Positions 1 to 8,564 of a stretch of 10,000 nt of DNA are shown here, piece after piece (positions within the stretch are counted from its first letter, which is position 1; each line of letters starts with the position of its first letter). The notes under the pieces are model-generated. The model did not search any database, had not been told where the DNA came from, and saw nothing but the letters and a program-made list of their open reading frames with translations. The stretch is taken from assembly GCA_020216985.1 (NCBI GenBank), contig JAIWOH010000101.1, forward strand, positions 1 to 10,000, given 5' to 3'. Position numbers and translations under genes: made by a program. This DNA comes from Nitrospira sp. (GTDB lineage: Bacteria > Nitrospirota > Nitrospiria > Nitrospirales > Nitrospiraceae).

Positions 1-430
1 TGAAATCCACCGCGCTCCCTGATGATCCGGTTTCATGGATATTCTTGCCGGCGTCTTCCTCCAAGTGCGCTCTTCGAATGCGGATCGACTTCTTCACCCC
101 TCCCACCGAGATCTCGACCGTTCCCTGCTCGCAAATGGGAGATTCGTACTGCGAGATTTGATAGCCCTTCGGCAAATCAGGGTAAAAGTAATTCTTTCGG
201 GCGAATTGATTGGGCACGTTGATCCGGCAGTTCAACGCCAACCCGGCCCGCACCGCCATCTCGACCGCAGTTCGATTGATGACCGGGAGGCTGCCGGGCA
301 GTCCGAGGCACACGGGGCAGGTGTGGCTGTTTGGAGGAGCGCCGAACGAGGTCGAGCAGCCGCAGAACATCTTGGACTTGGTCCGCAACTGCGCGTGAAC
401 CTCGACGCCGACGACGACTTCGTAGGTCAT
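1..430 (-). CDS. gatB: Asp/Glu-tRNA(Asn/Gln) amidotransferase subunit B (5' part, runs off left edge)
   Basis: This is the N-terminal 143 codons of GatB, the tRNA-binding and kinase-like subunit of the cytoplasmic GatCAB amidotransferase. GatB phosphorylates the side chain of misacylated Glu-tRNA(Gln) or Asp-tRNA(Asn), and ammonia delivered from GatA then amidates it. The protein begins [15 protein letters not shown], the usual GatB start. Next come a CGC motif (residues about 23-25) and a CPVC motif (about 38-41), which together form the family's zinc-binding cysteine set, then [24 protein letters not shown] block follows, characteristic of the active-site cradle, and then [10 protein letters not shown]. 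The visible part ends at AVDF, where the family continues into a DFN-R-G-PL motif beyond the edge. The ATG start overlaps the stop of the upstream YtxH-like gene as ATGA, indicating translational coupling. A modest AAGGA lies about 11 nt upstream. The frame is intact and the identification is secure. Confidence 0.97.
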   Translation of the reverse strand, partial: MTYEVVVGVEVHAQLRTKSKMFCGCSTSFGAPPNSHTCPVCLGLPGSLPVINRTAVEMAVRAGLALNCRINVPNQFARKNYFYPDLPKGYQISQYESPICEQGTVEISVGGVKKSIRIRRAHLEEDAGKNIHETGSSGSAVDF

Positions 431-756
431 GTTTCGCGCGGTCCTTCGCCATGCCGGCGCTCCAATTCCCGCCTCATCGCCTCACGTCCGGCTTCAAACG
501 CCTCCCGAAACGCCGATTTTTTCGACTCGACGAACTCCCTGCCCTGGCCGACGACTTCTTCATAAACTTCCCCGGCCCGACCGGCGAAATCCTTCAGATT
601 GTCTTCAGCCCGGCGCGCATACCGGCGCAGTCGTTCCCGCGAGGTCGGACCGGACTCGGGGGCCAGCAACAGGGCCGCGAGAGCTCCCAATGTCGCCCCG
701 CTCAAAAACGCCAACACGACCGTCGATACCGACGACGCCCCTCTTTCATCCGCCAT
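427..756 (-). CDS. YtxH-like small membrane-anchored protein
   Basis: This is a 109-residue protein with a short polar N-terminus and one hydrophobic segment at about residues 10-32, ending in the sequence [13 protein letters not shown]. That pattern (a glycine-rich transmembrane helix running into LLxAPxSG) is the hallmark of the YtxH-like family. The rest (about 36-109) is highly charged and predicted mostly helical, probably a cytoplasmic or periplasmic coiled-coil tail. The family's molecular role is poorly known; in Bacillus subtilis YtxH is a general-stress protein. The ATG at 756 is chosen because a strong AAGGAGGAG lies 9 nt upstream. A GTG 33 bp further up is possible but would place this ribosome-binding site inside the gene. 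The gene overlaps the preceding DUF948 gene by 11 bp, and its TGA overlaps the gatB ATG, so it is embedded in the gat operon. Confidence 0.85.
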   Translation of the reverse strand: MADERGASSVSTVVLAFLSGATLGALAALLLAPESGPTSRERLRRYARRAEDNLKDFAGRAGEVYEEVVGQGREFVESKKSAFREAFEAGREAMRRELERRHGEGPRET

Positions 757-1153
757 TGTGCGACACTCCTCCTTTTCGCAATCGATCACGCATGACCCGA
801 GCGGCGGCTCTGAACCCCGCCACGGCGCCCATCACGTTGGTCAGCACCGTGCCGCTCGATCCTCGAACGACGTTATGAACCTGCTGGACGGACTCGCCGA
901 CCTCGCCGACCGCGTGCAACAACACCGTCGCATGTTCGACTCCCCGACGAGCCTGGCTCGACAACTCATTCAAGTTTTTGCTCGTCGTCCGGAGCTCTTC
1001 CACCAGCGGCGGCAAATCGGCGTTCATCTTGGCCAGCAACTGTTCGGATTCCTCCACCGTCTTCCGGATCTGCACCAGCACCGGAACCAAAAACCCGACC
1101 AACACCATGAACGCCACCGCCACGAGAAGCGCGGCCATTTCCATCACCGTCAT
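746..1153 (-). CDS. DUF948 (YtxG-like) membrane protein
   Basis: This is a 135-residue protein with a single hydrophobic N-terminal helix (about residues 7-27) containing the LVGFLVPVLVQIRKTVEE type of sequence typical of DUF948. A long amphipathic, charged helical region follows (about 28-115), with regularly spaced V, L and E residues that suggest a coiled coil. The C-terminus is short, basic and glycine-rich. The function is not established; proteins of this family are membrane-anchored and are often paired with YtxH proteins, as in the B. subtilis ytxGHJ stress operon. The ATG at 1153 is preferred because GGAGG lies 7 nt upstream; the start 30 bp further up lacks this. The gene ends 11 bp inside the next gene, whose ribosome-binding site is therefore within this coding sequence. 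It lies 112 bp downstream of gatA on the same strand. Confidence 0.82.
   Translation of the reverse strand: MTVMEMAALLVAVAFMVLVGFLVPVLVQIRKTVEESEQLLAKMNADLPPLVEELRTTSKNLNELSSQARRGVEHATVLLHAVGEVGESVQQVHNVVRGSSGTVLTNVMGAVAGFRAAARVMRDRLRKGGVSHNGG
766..774 (-). promoter_or_regulatory. Strong ribosome-binding site of the YtxH-like gene
   Basis: AAGGAGGAG ends 9 nt before the ATG at 756 on the minus strand and lies inside the last codons of the upstream DUF948 gene. It is among the strongest Shine-Dalgarno matches in the window and fixes the YtxH start at 756 in preference to the GTG at 789. Confidence 0.75.
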
Positions 1154-1160
1154 AAAACAT

Positions 1161-1165
1161 CCTCC
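1161..1165 (-). promoter_or_regulatory. Ribosome-binding site of the DUF948 gene
   Basis: A GGAGG stands 7 nt before the ATG at 1153 on the minus strand. It decides the start of the DUF948 protein against the longer open frame beginning at 1183. Confidence 0.7.
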
Positions 1166-1265
1166 GTAAGTCGGGAAGCGCACAACTGGAAAAGCCGCAT
1201 GGATCTCTCTCTCTTTTTACTGAAAATCACCTCGGCACGACCGTTCATTCCTCCATCTGCCCGTT

Positions 1266-2732
1266 TCATCGAATCGGCGGCTTTTTGAGATGCCATTGCG
1301 CGGCTTGCTCGTAGGCATGAGCGACGCGAAGGATCGTTTCTTCCTCGAACGCTCGACCGATCACCTGCATCCCGATCGGCAAGCCGGCTCTGCTGAACCC
1401 GCAGGGCAGCGCGATCGCCGGAATCCCCGCCAGATTGACCGAGATGGTAAAAATGTCCGACAAGTACATTTGCAAAGGGTCTTCGCTTTTTTCCCCCAGT
1501 TTGAACGCGGGAGTCGGCGTGGCGGGCGTCACGATCACATCGACCTCTTTGAACGCCGCTTCAAAATCCTGGCGCACCAACGTCCGCACGGCCTGCGCCT
1601 TCCCGTAGTAAGCATCGTAATAACCGGCGCTCAGCACGTAGGTCCCCAGCATGATGCGTCGCTTCACTTCAGGCCCGAATCCCTCTTGCCTCGTCTTCAT
1701 ATACAAATCCAACAGATCCTTGGTCTCTTTCGCACGCAGACCGAACTTGACGCCGTCAAAACGAGCGAGATTGGAACTGGCCTCGGCCGTCGCGAGCACG
1801 TAATAGACCGCAACGGCCGCATCCGTTCTGGGAAGCTCAATGTCCTTGATCTCCCCCCCCAGGTTTTTGAGCTCGCCGATGGCGGCCGTGACCGCCTGTT
1901 CGACTTCCGGATCAAGTCCCTCCGTAAAAAATTCCCGCGGAATGCCGACCCGCAGTTTCCTGAGATGTTTCTTCACCAAAGCTTTGGTGTAGTCGGGAAC
2001 CGGCACGTCGGCCGACGTGGAATCCATGGGATCGTGGCCGGCGATCACTCCCAGCAACAACGCGGCGTCCCGCACGTCCTTTGTGATCGGTCCGATTTGG
2101 TCGAGCGACGAGGCGAAGGCCACCAGCCCGTATCGCGACACACGCCCATAAGTCGGTTTCAAACCGACGACGCCGCAAAACGCCGCCGGCTGGCGGATCG
2201 ATCCACCTGTATCGGAGCCCAGCGCGGCGACACATTCGTCCGCCGCCACCGCAGCCGCGGATCCTCCGCTCGAGCCGCCCGGCACGCACTGAAGATTCCA
2301 CGGATTCCGGCTGGGGCCGAACGCGGAATGTTCGGTCGAAGACCCCATCGCGAATTCATCCAGGTTCGTTTTGCCGATCAACAGGTACTCCTGCTTGCGC
2401 AACTTGGCGATCACGGTGGCGTCGTACGGCGGCACGAAGTGTTGCAACATGCGCGAGCTGCACGTCGTCGGCACGCCTTCGGTGCAGATATTGTCCTTGA
2501 TCGCGATCGGCATCCCCATCAAGAGCTCGGTCTTGCGCCATTGTTTCAACCGCCGATCCAACTCCACGGCCTGAGCCATGGCATGATCCTTCGTTTGATT
2601 GACGAAGGCCCTCACTTTCGGCTCCACCTGACCGATCCGCAGGCCGTAGGCGTGCACGATCTCGGCGGCGCTCACCTCCCCCGCGGCGAACTTCCGCTGA
2701 AGCTCGAACAGAGTCAGTTTATGCAGCGCCAT
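1266..2732 (-). CDS. gatA: Asp/Glu-tRNA(Asn/Gln) amidotransferase subunit A
   Basis: This 488-residue protein is the glutaminase subunit of GatCAB. It hydrolyses glutamine and passes ammonia through a tunnel to GatB. It is a full-length amidase-signature enzyme. The Ser-cisSer-Lys triad is visible: K79 in the MPIAIKDN motif, S154 in the PGGSSGGS loop and S178 in [11 protein letters not shown]. These are the same residue numbers as in the structurally studied Staphylococcus aureus GatA. Other family blocks are [16 protein letters not shown] (about 117-132), [28 protein letters not shown] (about 188-215), a [19 protein letters not shown] block and the C-terminal [15 protein letters not shown]. 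The ATG shares its A with the TGA of panD (TGATG), so translation is likely coupled to panD. An AGGA lies close upstream, within the last panD codons. The next gene downstream on this strand is the DUF948 gene after 112 bp, and gatB follows only after the two membrane-protein genes. Confidence 0.98.
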   Translation of the reverse strand: MALHKLTLFELQRKFAAGEVSAAEIVHAYGLRIGQVEPKVRAFVNQTKDHAMAQAVELDRRLKQWRKTELLMGMPIAIKDNICTEGVPTTCSSRMLQHFVPPYDATVIAKLRKQEYLLIGKTNLDEFAMGSSTEHSAFGPSRNPWNLQCVPGGSSGGSAAAVAADECVAALGSDTGGSIRQPAAFCGVVGLKPTYGRVSRYGLVAFASSLDQIGPITKDVRDAALLLGVIAGHDPMDSTSADVPVPDYTKALVKKHLRKLRVGIPREFFTEGLDPEVEQAVTAAIGELKNLGGEIKDIELPRTDAAVAVYYVLATAEASSNLARFDGVKFGLRAKETKDLLDLYMKTRQEGFGPEVKRRIMLGTYVLSAGYYDAYYGKAQAVRTLVRQDFEAAFKEVDVIVTPATPTPAFKLGEKSEDPLQMYLSDIFTISVNLAGIPAIALPCGFSRAGLPIGMQVIGRAFEEETILRVAHAYEQAAQWHLKKPPIR

Positions 2733-3097
2733 CAGCGTTTATCCTGAATCTGGACAATGCGGTTCTTTTCATCGACTCGCACGATTTTGGGGGCGTGTTT
2801 TTTAATCTCTTCGTCGCCGTAGTACTCGTAGCAAAAAATGATGATCTGATCGCCGACGGCGGCTTTCCTCGCCGTGGGGCCGTTCAAAATGATCTCTCCC
2901 TTGCCCCGTGCTCCGTTGATCGCGTAGGTCATGAACCGTTCGCCGTTGTTGAGATTGGAGCACACGATCGCTTCATACGGCAGAATACCGGCCGCCTCCA
3001 TCAATTCCTGGTCGATGGTAAGGCTCCCTTCATACTCCAGAAAGGTGCCCGTGACCGTGGCGCGATGAATTTTTGAACGCAACATCTGTCGAAACAT
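2732..3097 (-). CDS. panD: Aspartate 1-decarboxylase
   Basis: PanD decarboxylates L-aspartate to beta-alanine, which PanC joins to pantoate on the way to pantothenate and CoA. It is made as an inactive pro-enzyme that cleaves itself between Gly24 and Ser25, turning Ser25 into the pyruvoyl cofactor. The 121-residue protein has all the expected residues in the family's positions: [12 protein letters not shown] at the N-terminus with K9, the EYEGSLTID cleavage site (G24-S25), R54, T57 and Y58 in the ERFMTYAI stretch, then the [16 protein letters not shown] loop and IIIFCYEYY. The length is close to the E. coli enzyme (126). The ATG at 3097 has GAGG about 5 nt upstream and gives the expected N-terminal alignment. 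Its placement between gatC and gatA is unusual: 43 bp after gatC and overlapping gatA by 1 bp. No pan genes are nearby. Confidence 0.97.
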   Translation of the reverse strand: MFRQMLRSKIHRATVTGTFLEYEGSLTIDQELMEAAGILPYEAIVCSNLNNGERFMTYAINGARGKGEIILNGPTARKAAVGDQIIIFCYEYYGDEEIKKHAPKIVRVDEKNRIVQIQDKR

Positions 3098-3140
3098 TAC
3101 ATCCTCGTCATTAGTACAATTTCCGCCCGACGCATGGCAG

Positions 3141-3434
3141 TCAACGTTCTTCTATGATTTTGGGCACATGAAACCCGTCTCCTTCACGATCCGGCGCGTT
3201 GGCCAACGCCTGTTCCACAGGCAAGGAGGGACGCACCTCGTCGTCCCGAAACACGTTGACCTGGCCGATTACCGTGGCGGTCGGTTCCACCCCCGTCGTG
3301 TCGTATCGATTCAATTGTTCGACGTGGTCGAGAATCTGGCTTAACTGTTTGGCGAAGACGTCCTTTTCCTCGTCAGTCAAGCGCAACCTGGCCAGCAAGG
3401 CAACGTGTTCGACCTGTTCTCGAGCAATCTTCAT
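3141..3434 (-). CDS. gatC: Asp/Glu-tRNA(Asn/Gln) amidotransferase subunit C
   Basis: GatC is the small subunit that wraps around GatA and GatB and stabilises the GatCAB complex. This 97-residue protein has the full family pattern: VEHVALLARLRLTDEE at residues about 8-23, QLSQILDHVEQLNRYDTTGVEPT at about 30-52, VFRDDEVRPSLP at about 61-72, and the C-terminal ALANAPDREGDGFHVPKIIE. The ATG at 3434 gives the standard N-terminus; no clear Shine-Dalgarno sequence is visible in front of it, so it may depend on translation of glmS 33 bp upstream. It is followed after 43 bp by panD and then gatA, so the subunit genes of this complex are not contiguous. Confidence 0.96.
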   Translation of the reverse strand: MKIAREQVEHVALLARLRLTDEEKDVFAKQLSQILDHVEQLNRYDTTGVEPTATVIGQVNVFRDDEVRPSLPVEQALANAPDREGDGFHVPKIIEER

Positions 3435-3467
3435 CGGCGACTTGCTTTTTGACGGCGGTCCGCCCGC

Positions 3468-5297
<1,830 letters not shown>

Positions 5298-5305
5298 GAC
5301 GGTGT

Positions 5306-6874
5306 CTACCTCCTTCTCCCCTTGGACGACGGCGCGGGCGCGGGATTGATCGTCGCTCCGCCCCCCGAGGCCCCCTGTACAGGGGTGGAGTTCCGCTCCA
5401 CCATGAGGCGCCGTTTCATGGCCCAACCGGCCCGATTTTCCTGCGGTGTCCTGGCGATAGCCAGCGCATCGGGAGGCACGTCCTTCGTTACGGTCGTCCC
5501 GGCCGCGATCACCGCGCCATCCCCGACGGATACCGGCGCCACCAGTTGCGTATCGCTCCCGATGAACACATGATCCCCGATCGTCGTTTGATATTTATGA
5601 ACGCCGTCATAGTTGCACGTGATCGTTCCAGCCCCGATGTTGACCCCGCGACCGATTTTGGCGTCGCCGAGATAGCTCAAATGATTGACCTTCGCCTCTT
5701 CCCCCAATTCCGTTTTTTTCATCTCGACGAAGTTGCCGACTTTGGCCTTTCGACGCACCAGCGCGCCGGGACGGAGATGCGCGAACGGCCCGATGACCAC
5801 GTCATCTTCGACCAGCGACTCCCGCAGCACGCAATGATCCAGAATCTCCACCCGATTGCCGACGTGACAATCGGTCAGCCGGACATGGGACCGCACGATA
5901 CAGTCTTCTCCGATTTCCGTCTTGCCTTCGATCGTCACATTGGGATGAAGCACCGTGTCTTGTCCGATCAGAACGTCGGCGTCGATCCAGACGGAATCGG
6001 GATCCACCATCGTGACGCCGTCCTCGAGCCAACGATCACGGATCCGCCGCCGAATCGTTCGTTCCGCTTCGGCCAGTTGCCGTCTGGTATTGACGCCCAG
6101 GCCTTCCTCAGGAGTATGCAGCGGTACGGCGGCCACCGACCGTCGCTGGGCGACCGCCGCCGCCACGATATCGGTGAGATAATATTCACCTTGGGCGTTG
6201 CGCGGCTCCAACTGATCCAACGCGGGGAAGAGGAAGTCGGCGGACACCACGTAGGTGCCGACGTTGATTTCCTTGATGACGCGTTCCGCCGGCGTTGCGT
6301 CCCGGTCCTCGACGATTTTCAGCACCTCGCCTGTAGGCGAGGGCGTTCGCTTGTCACCGCTTTCCCGCCTGACCACGCGACCGTACCCGCTCGGATCGTC
6401 CACCTGCGCCGTCAGCATAGTGACGGTCGCCTTTTCCTCGTGATGGACCCGCAACAATTCACGGACGGTCTGCTCCCTTAACAAGGGCGTGTCGCCGTTT
6501 AAGATCAGAAACTCCGACAGACCCCTTCCACCATTGACAAACACCGACCGGCTTTGAAGCACGGCATGGCCGGTTCCCAATTGCCGCGTCTGCTCCACGA
6601 GCACCACCGAATCGCCGCCCACCCGTCCTTTGACCGCTCCGCCGACGAGCCGCCGAACATCCTCGGCCTGATGGCCTACAACCACGACGATCCGATGCGC
6701 GGCCAGCTTCATGGCCAGCTCGACGGCGTAGAGGACCATGGGTCGTCCGGCAACCGGATGGAGCACCTTCACGCGCTTGGATTTCATCCGTGTGCCCAAA
6801 CCAGCGGCCATTACCACCACTCCCAACCCTTGCCCATATGGCTCGGAACTTGCGCCGCTTGCCGACATTTTCAT
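5306..6874 (-). CDS. glmU: Bifunctional GlcNAc-1-phosphate uridyltransferase / GlcN-1-phosphate acetyltransferase
   Basis: GlmU acetylates glucosamine-1-phosphate and then transfers UMP from UTP to give UDP-GlcNAc. The pyrophosphorylase domain (about 17-265) shows MAAGLGTRMKS (22-32), QLGTGHAV (98-105), NGDTPLL with metal-binding D128, YGRVVR, EINVGTYV, GEYYLTDIV (229-237) and GVNTR (260-264). A helical arm follows, then a left-handed beta-helix acetyltransferase domain (about 286-485) with HLRPGALVRRKAKVGNFVEMKK, the catalytic His398 in NHLSYLGD, and NIGAGTITCNYDG. At 522 residues it is longer than E. coli GlmU (456). The excess is an N-terminal lead of about 15 residues, a short insertion at about 171-183, and a low-complexity, probably disordered Ser/Gly/Pro/Arg-rich tail (about 488-522). 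The nucleotide-binding signature reads KSKRVKVLH where many homologues have S-x-LPKVLH. The ATG at 6874 has AAGGGG 4 nt upstream; the ATG at 6868 is an equally plausible start. glmS follows after 8 bp. Confidence 0.97.
   Translation of the reverse strand: MKMSASGASSEPYGQGLGVVVMAAGLGTRMKSKRVKVLHPVAGRPMVLYAVELAMKLAAHRIVVVVGHQAEDVRRLVGGAVKGRVGGDSVVLVEQTRQLGTGHAVLQSRSVFVNGGRGLSEFLILNGDTPLLREQTVRELLRVHHEEKATVTMLTAQVDDPSGYGRVVRRESGDKRTPSPTGEVLKIVEDRDATPAERVIKEINVGTYVVSADFLFPALDQLEPRNAQGEYYLTDIVAAAVAQRRSVAAVPLHTPEEGLGVNTRRQLAEAERTIRRRIRDRWLEDGVTMVDPDSVWIDADVLIGQDTVLHPNVTIEGKTEIGEDCIVRSHVRLTDCHVGNRVEILDHCVLRESLVEDDVVIGPFAHLRPGALVRRKAKVGNFVEMKKTELGEEAKVNHLSYLGDAKIGRGVNIGAGTITCNYDGVHKYQTTIGDHVFIGSDTQLVAPVSVGDGAVIAAGTTVTKDVPPDALAIARTPQENRAGWAMKRRLMVERNSTPVQGASGGGATINPAPAPSSKGRRR
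5309..5315 (-). promoter_or_regulatory. Ribosome-binding site of glmS inside the end of glmU
   Basis: AAGGAGG sits in the last codons of glmU (encoding its final arginines), 11 nt before the glmS ATG at 5297. The spacing is slightly long, but the match is strong. Its position couples glmS initiation to the end of glmU translation. Confidence 0.65.
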
Positions 6875-6937
6875 GACGCCCCTTCGTTCATTCCGTCACC
6901 GCTCCGCCGCACACAGCCTCCCTTTTGTTCATCGAAC

Positions 6938-7609
6938 TCATCCGATCGGAACGCCGGTCTCCGGCTGCTTCACCTGGCTCCACTTGAGATCGGCATTAGT
7001 GGGAGGCGGCGCCAACGAAGCCGAGGGAGAATAGAGTCCACCCGAGACGATCAGCTTCATCGCTTCTTCGACGGTGATATCCACCGATATGACTTCCCGT
7101 TCCGGGACCAGGAGAAAATAACCGGATGTGGGGTTGGGAGATGTCGGCACGTAGACGTGGATCAGCGGCTCTTGACTCAAGGTCGTCGATTCCCCCTTGG
7201 TCACGCCGGTCACGAACGCGAAGCAATAGCTGCCGTTTTTGGGAAATTGGATCAGTACCACGCGCCGGTACGACCCGCGATCCGAAAACGACAGGATGTC
7301 CATCATGGACTTCAACGTCGAATAAATGCCTCGGACCAACGGCAGACGATTCAACCAATCTTCCCAAATAGTGACCACCGCCCGTCCCATGAAATTCGCC
7401 GTGAACAGGCCAACGGAAAAAATCAAAATCACGAGCATGATGATGCCCAGTCCCGGCACGTAATGGCTGGGGGCAAGACTTGCGACCGTGTCGCCCAAGA
7501 TGCCGTCCACCGTGACGAACAGGGTCTTGAGGATCAAGATGGTCCCCCAGATGGGGATCACGACCAGGAGGCCGGTCAAAAAATACCGTTTTAATGCGGT
7601 CTTCACCAT
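6938..7609 (-). CDS. DUF502 family inner-membrane protein
   Basis: This is a 223-residue membrane protein of the DUF502 family, whose biochemical role is not established. The N-terminal part has two hydrophobic segments: about residues 11-31, with the family's TGLLVVIPIWGTILIL, and about 52-72, with PGLGIIMLVILIFSVGLF. A conserved loop RLPLVRGIYSTLKSMMD follows at about 88-104. The C-terminal half is soluble-looking and contains VVLIQFPKNGSYCFAFVTG, HVYVPTSPNPTSGYFLLVPEREV and a Pro-rich end. The ATG at 7609 is chosen because it gives the usual MVKTALKRYFLTG start; the longer frame would need a TTG. The ribosome-binding site is weak (AGG 9 nt upstream). It is the first gene of the leftward cluster, 63 bp before glmU. 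A link to cell-envelope function is only an inference from the context and membrane location. Confidence 0.85.
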   Translation of the reverse strand: MVKTALKRYFLTGLLVVIPIWGTILILKTLFVTVDGILGDTVASLAPSHYVPGLGIIMLVILIFSVGLFTANFMGRAVVTIWEDWLNRLPLVRGIYSTLKSMMDILSFSDRGSYRRVVLIQFPKNGSYCFAFVTGVTKGESTTLSQEPLIHVYVPTSPNPTSGYFLLVPEREVISVDITVEEAMKLIVSGGLYSPSASLAPPPTNADLKWSQVKQPETGVPIG

Positions 7610-7650
7610 GGGAACGAGCCTGCACTCTCGCCTCAATAGAACAGCGATTC

Positions 7651-7680
7651 ATCATACAGAGTTCCTCACAGGGGCCGCAA
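7651..7680 (-). promoter_or_regulatory. Putative sigma-70-type promoter for the leftward cluster
   Basis: On the minus strand, a TATGAT (5 of 6 matches to the -10 consensus) at 7651-7656 lies 18 nt after a TTGCGG (3 of 6) at 7675-7680. Transcription would start near 7644, leaving a leader of about 35 nt before the DUF502 ATG at 7609. The position, at the head of a long co-directional gene run and in the only sizeable intergenic gap, supports the call. The -35 box is weak. Confidence 0.4.
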
Positions 7681-7825
7681 GTCTTTCGTGTGAATTTCAA
7701 CAGGTTAGCCGTTTTTTCTCCTCGCCGAGCCGTACAAGAACTGCCTGCTCGGTCTCACTCCCGAAAGTCGTCGCCTGCCAGCGGCCCTACCCTCCTGACA
7801 AGACCGCGCCCGGCTCGATTCCGCC

Positions 7826-7855
7826 TTGCCTATTCATCAATCATTGGCATAGGAT
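7826..7855 (+). promoter_or_regulatory. Putative promoter for tmk-holB
   Basis: TTGCCT (7826-7831, 4 of 6 to the -35 consensus) is followed after 18 nt by TAGGAT (7850-7855, 4 of 6 to the -10 consensus), some 30 bp before the TTG start of tmk. The match is modest. The rest of the divergent gap (7610-7886) shows only a weak inverted repeat, CCGAGC at 7725-7730 and GCTCGG at 7747-7752, with a 16-nt loop and no following T-run. Confidence 0.25.
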
Positions 7856-7875
7856 CCCTCTGCCATTTCTTCACC

Positions 7876-7881
7876 GAGGAG
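7876..7881 (+). promoter_or_regulatory. Ribosome-binding site for the TTG start of tmk
   Basis: GAGGAG ends 5 nt before the TTG at 7887. It competes with an AAAGG at 7911-7915 that stands 7 nt before the ATG at 7923. The choice of the upstream site rests mainly on protein alignment. Confidence 0.45.
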
Positions 7882-7886
7882 CTGAT

Positions 7887-8561
7887 TTGCGAGTCGCCTC
7901 ACAACGCCCCAAAGGTTTTTTCATGACACTGGAAGGAGGGGAAGGAAGCGGAAAGACCACGCAGGCTCTCCGTTTATCCCAGTCCCTGACGGCCAAAGGA
8001 TACGACGTGTTGCTCACGAGAGAACCGGGAGGGACGGTCATCGCCGAACAGTTGCGCCATATCCTGTTGCGGACGGACTCCACCGAGCTCCTTGCCCCGG
8101 AAACGGAAGTCCTGTTGATTCTGGCGGCCCGCCGCCAACACGTCGCTCACGTCATCCGGCCCGCTCTCAAACGGGGAGCCATCGTCATCTGCGACCGTTT
8201 TTCGGATTCCACGTTTGCCTATCAAGGGTACGGGCGAGGACTGGACCTCAAGATCTTGCGGCGAATGAACGACTGGGCGACGGGCCATCTCTCGCCTCAT
8301 CTGACTCTCTTATTCGATCTCCCGGTCGCAATGGGATTACGGCGGCGGGGGACAGCCTCCGACAGTAATCGCCTCGACCGTGAAGCCGGCGCATTTTACA
8401 CCAGAGTCCATGCGGGATTTCACGCGCTGGCGAAGCGGGAACCGCGCCGCATTGTGGTGGTGGACGCACGGCCGTCCCCCGACGTGGTCACGGCTCAGAT
8501 GGAAACGTTGGTCTTCGCTAGACTGCGCCGGTCTCACTTCAAGACCGATCCGAAGAGATAA
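7887..8561 (+). CDS. tmk: Thymidylate kinase (dTMP kinase)
   Basis: Tmk phosphorylates dTMP to dTDP with ATP, an essential step of dTTP supply for replication. The protein shows the P-loop GGEGSGKT (residues 17-24), the TREPGGT motif (44-50), the DRF motif (103-105) followed by STFAYQGYGRG (dTMP binding), and an Arg-rich lid region (about 151-165) ahead of FYTRVHAGF. The length is 224 residues from the TTG at 7887, or 212 from the ATG at 7923. I prefer the TTG because family members have a Gly-x-Phe-Ile segment before the LEG of strand beta-1; here that is KGFFMTLEG, and the ATG would cut it. The GAGGAG upstream of the TTG also supports this, though the ATG has its own AAAGG. The open frame extends far upstream but without family similarity. 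holB follows after 3 bp, an adjacency common in bacteria. Confidence 0.93.
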   Translation: MRVASQRPKGFFMTLEGGEGSGKTTQALRLSQSLTAKGYDVLLTREPGGTVIAEQLRHILLRTDSTELLAPETEVLLILAARRQHVAHVIRPALKRGAIVICDRFSDSTFAYQGYGRGLDLKILRRMNDWATGHLSPHLTLLFDLPVAMGLRRRGTASDSNRLDREAGAFYTRVHAGFHALAKREPRRIVVVDARPSPDVVTAQMETLVFARLRRSHFKTDPKR

Positions 8562-8564
8562 CCC

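Noticed and set aside
1290..2747. Long plus-strand open frame of 485 codons opposite gatA
   Set aside because: It is antisense to a fully conserved gatA. Its His/Arg-rich composition matches no family, so it is a shadow frame produced by high GC codon use.
3110..3144. TTGACT and TACTAA resembling a promoter before panD
   Set aside because: The boxes are 22 nt apart, too far for a sigma-70 promoter, and TTGACT overlaps the gatC stop codon.
3435..3467. Short GC-rich inverted repeat (GGCGGACCGCC) between glmS and gatC, possible terminator
   Set aside because: In the direction of transcription (minus strand) it is followed by an A-run, not a T-run, and the stem has only 4-5 pairs with a minimal loop.
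5298..5305. glmS ribozyme/riboswitch upstream of glmS
   Set aside because: Only 8 bp separate glmU from glmS, and the sequence before is coding, so there is no space for the ribozyme.
5298..5426. 43-residue N-terminal extension of the glmS frame
   Set aside because: GlmS needs Cys at position 2 as its nucleophile, so initiation must be at the ATG at 5297. The extension overlaps the glmU coding sequence.
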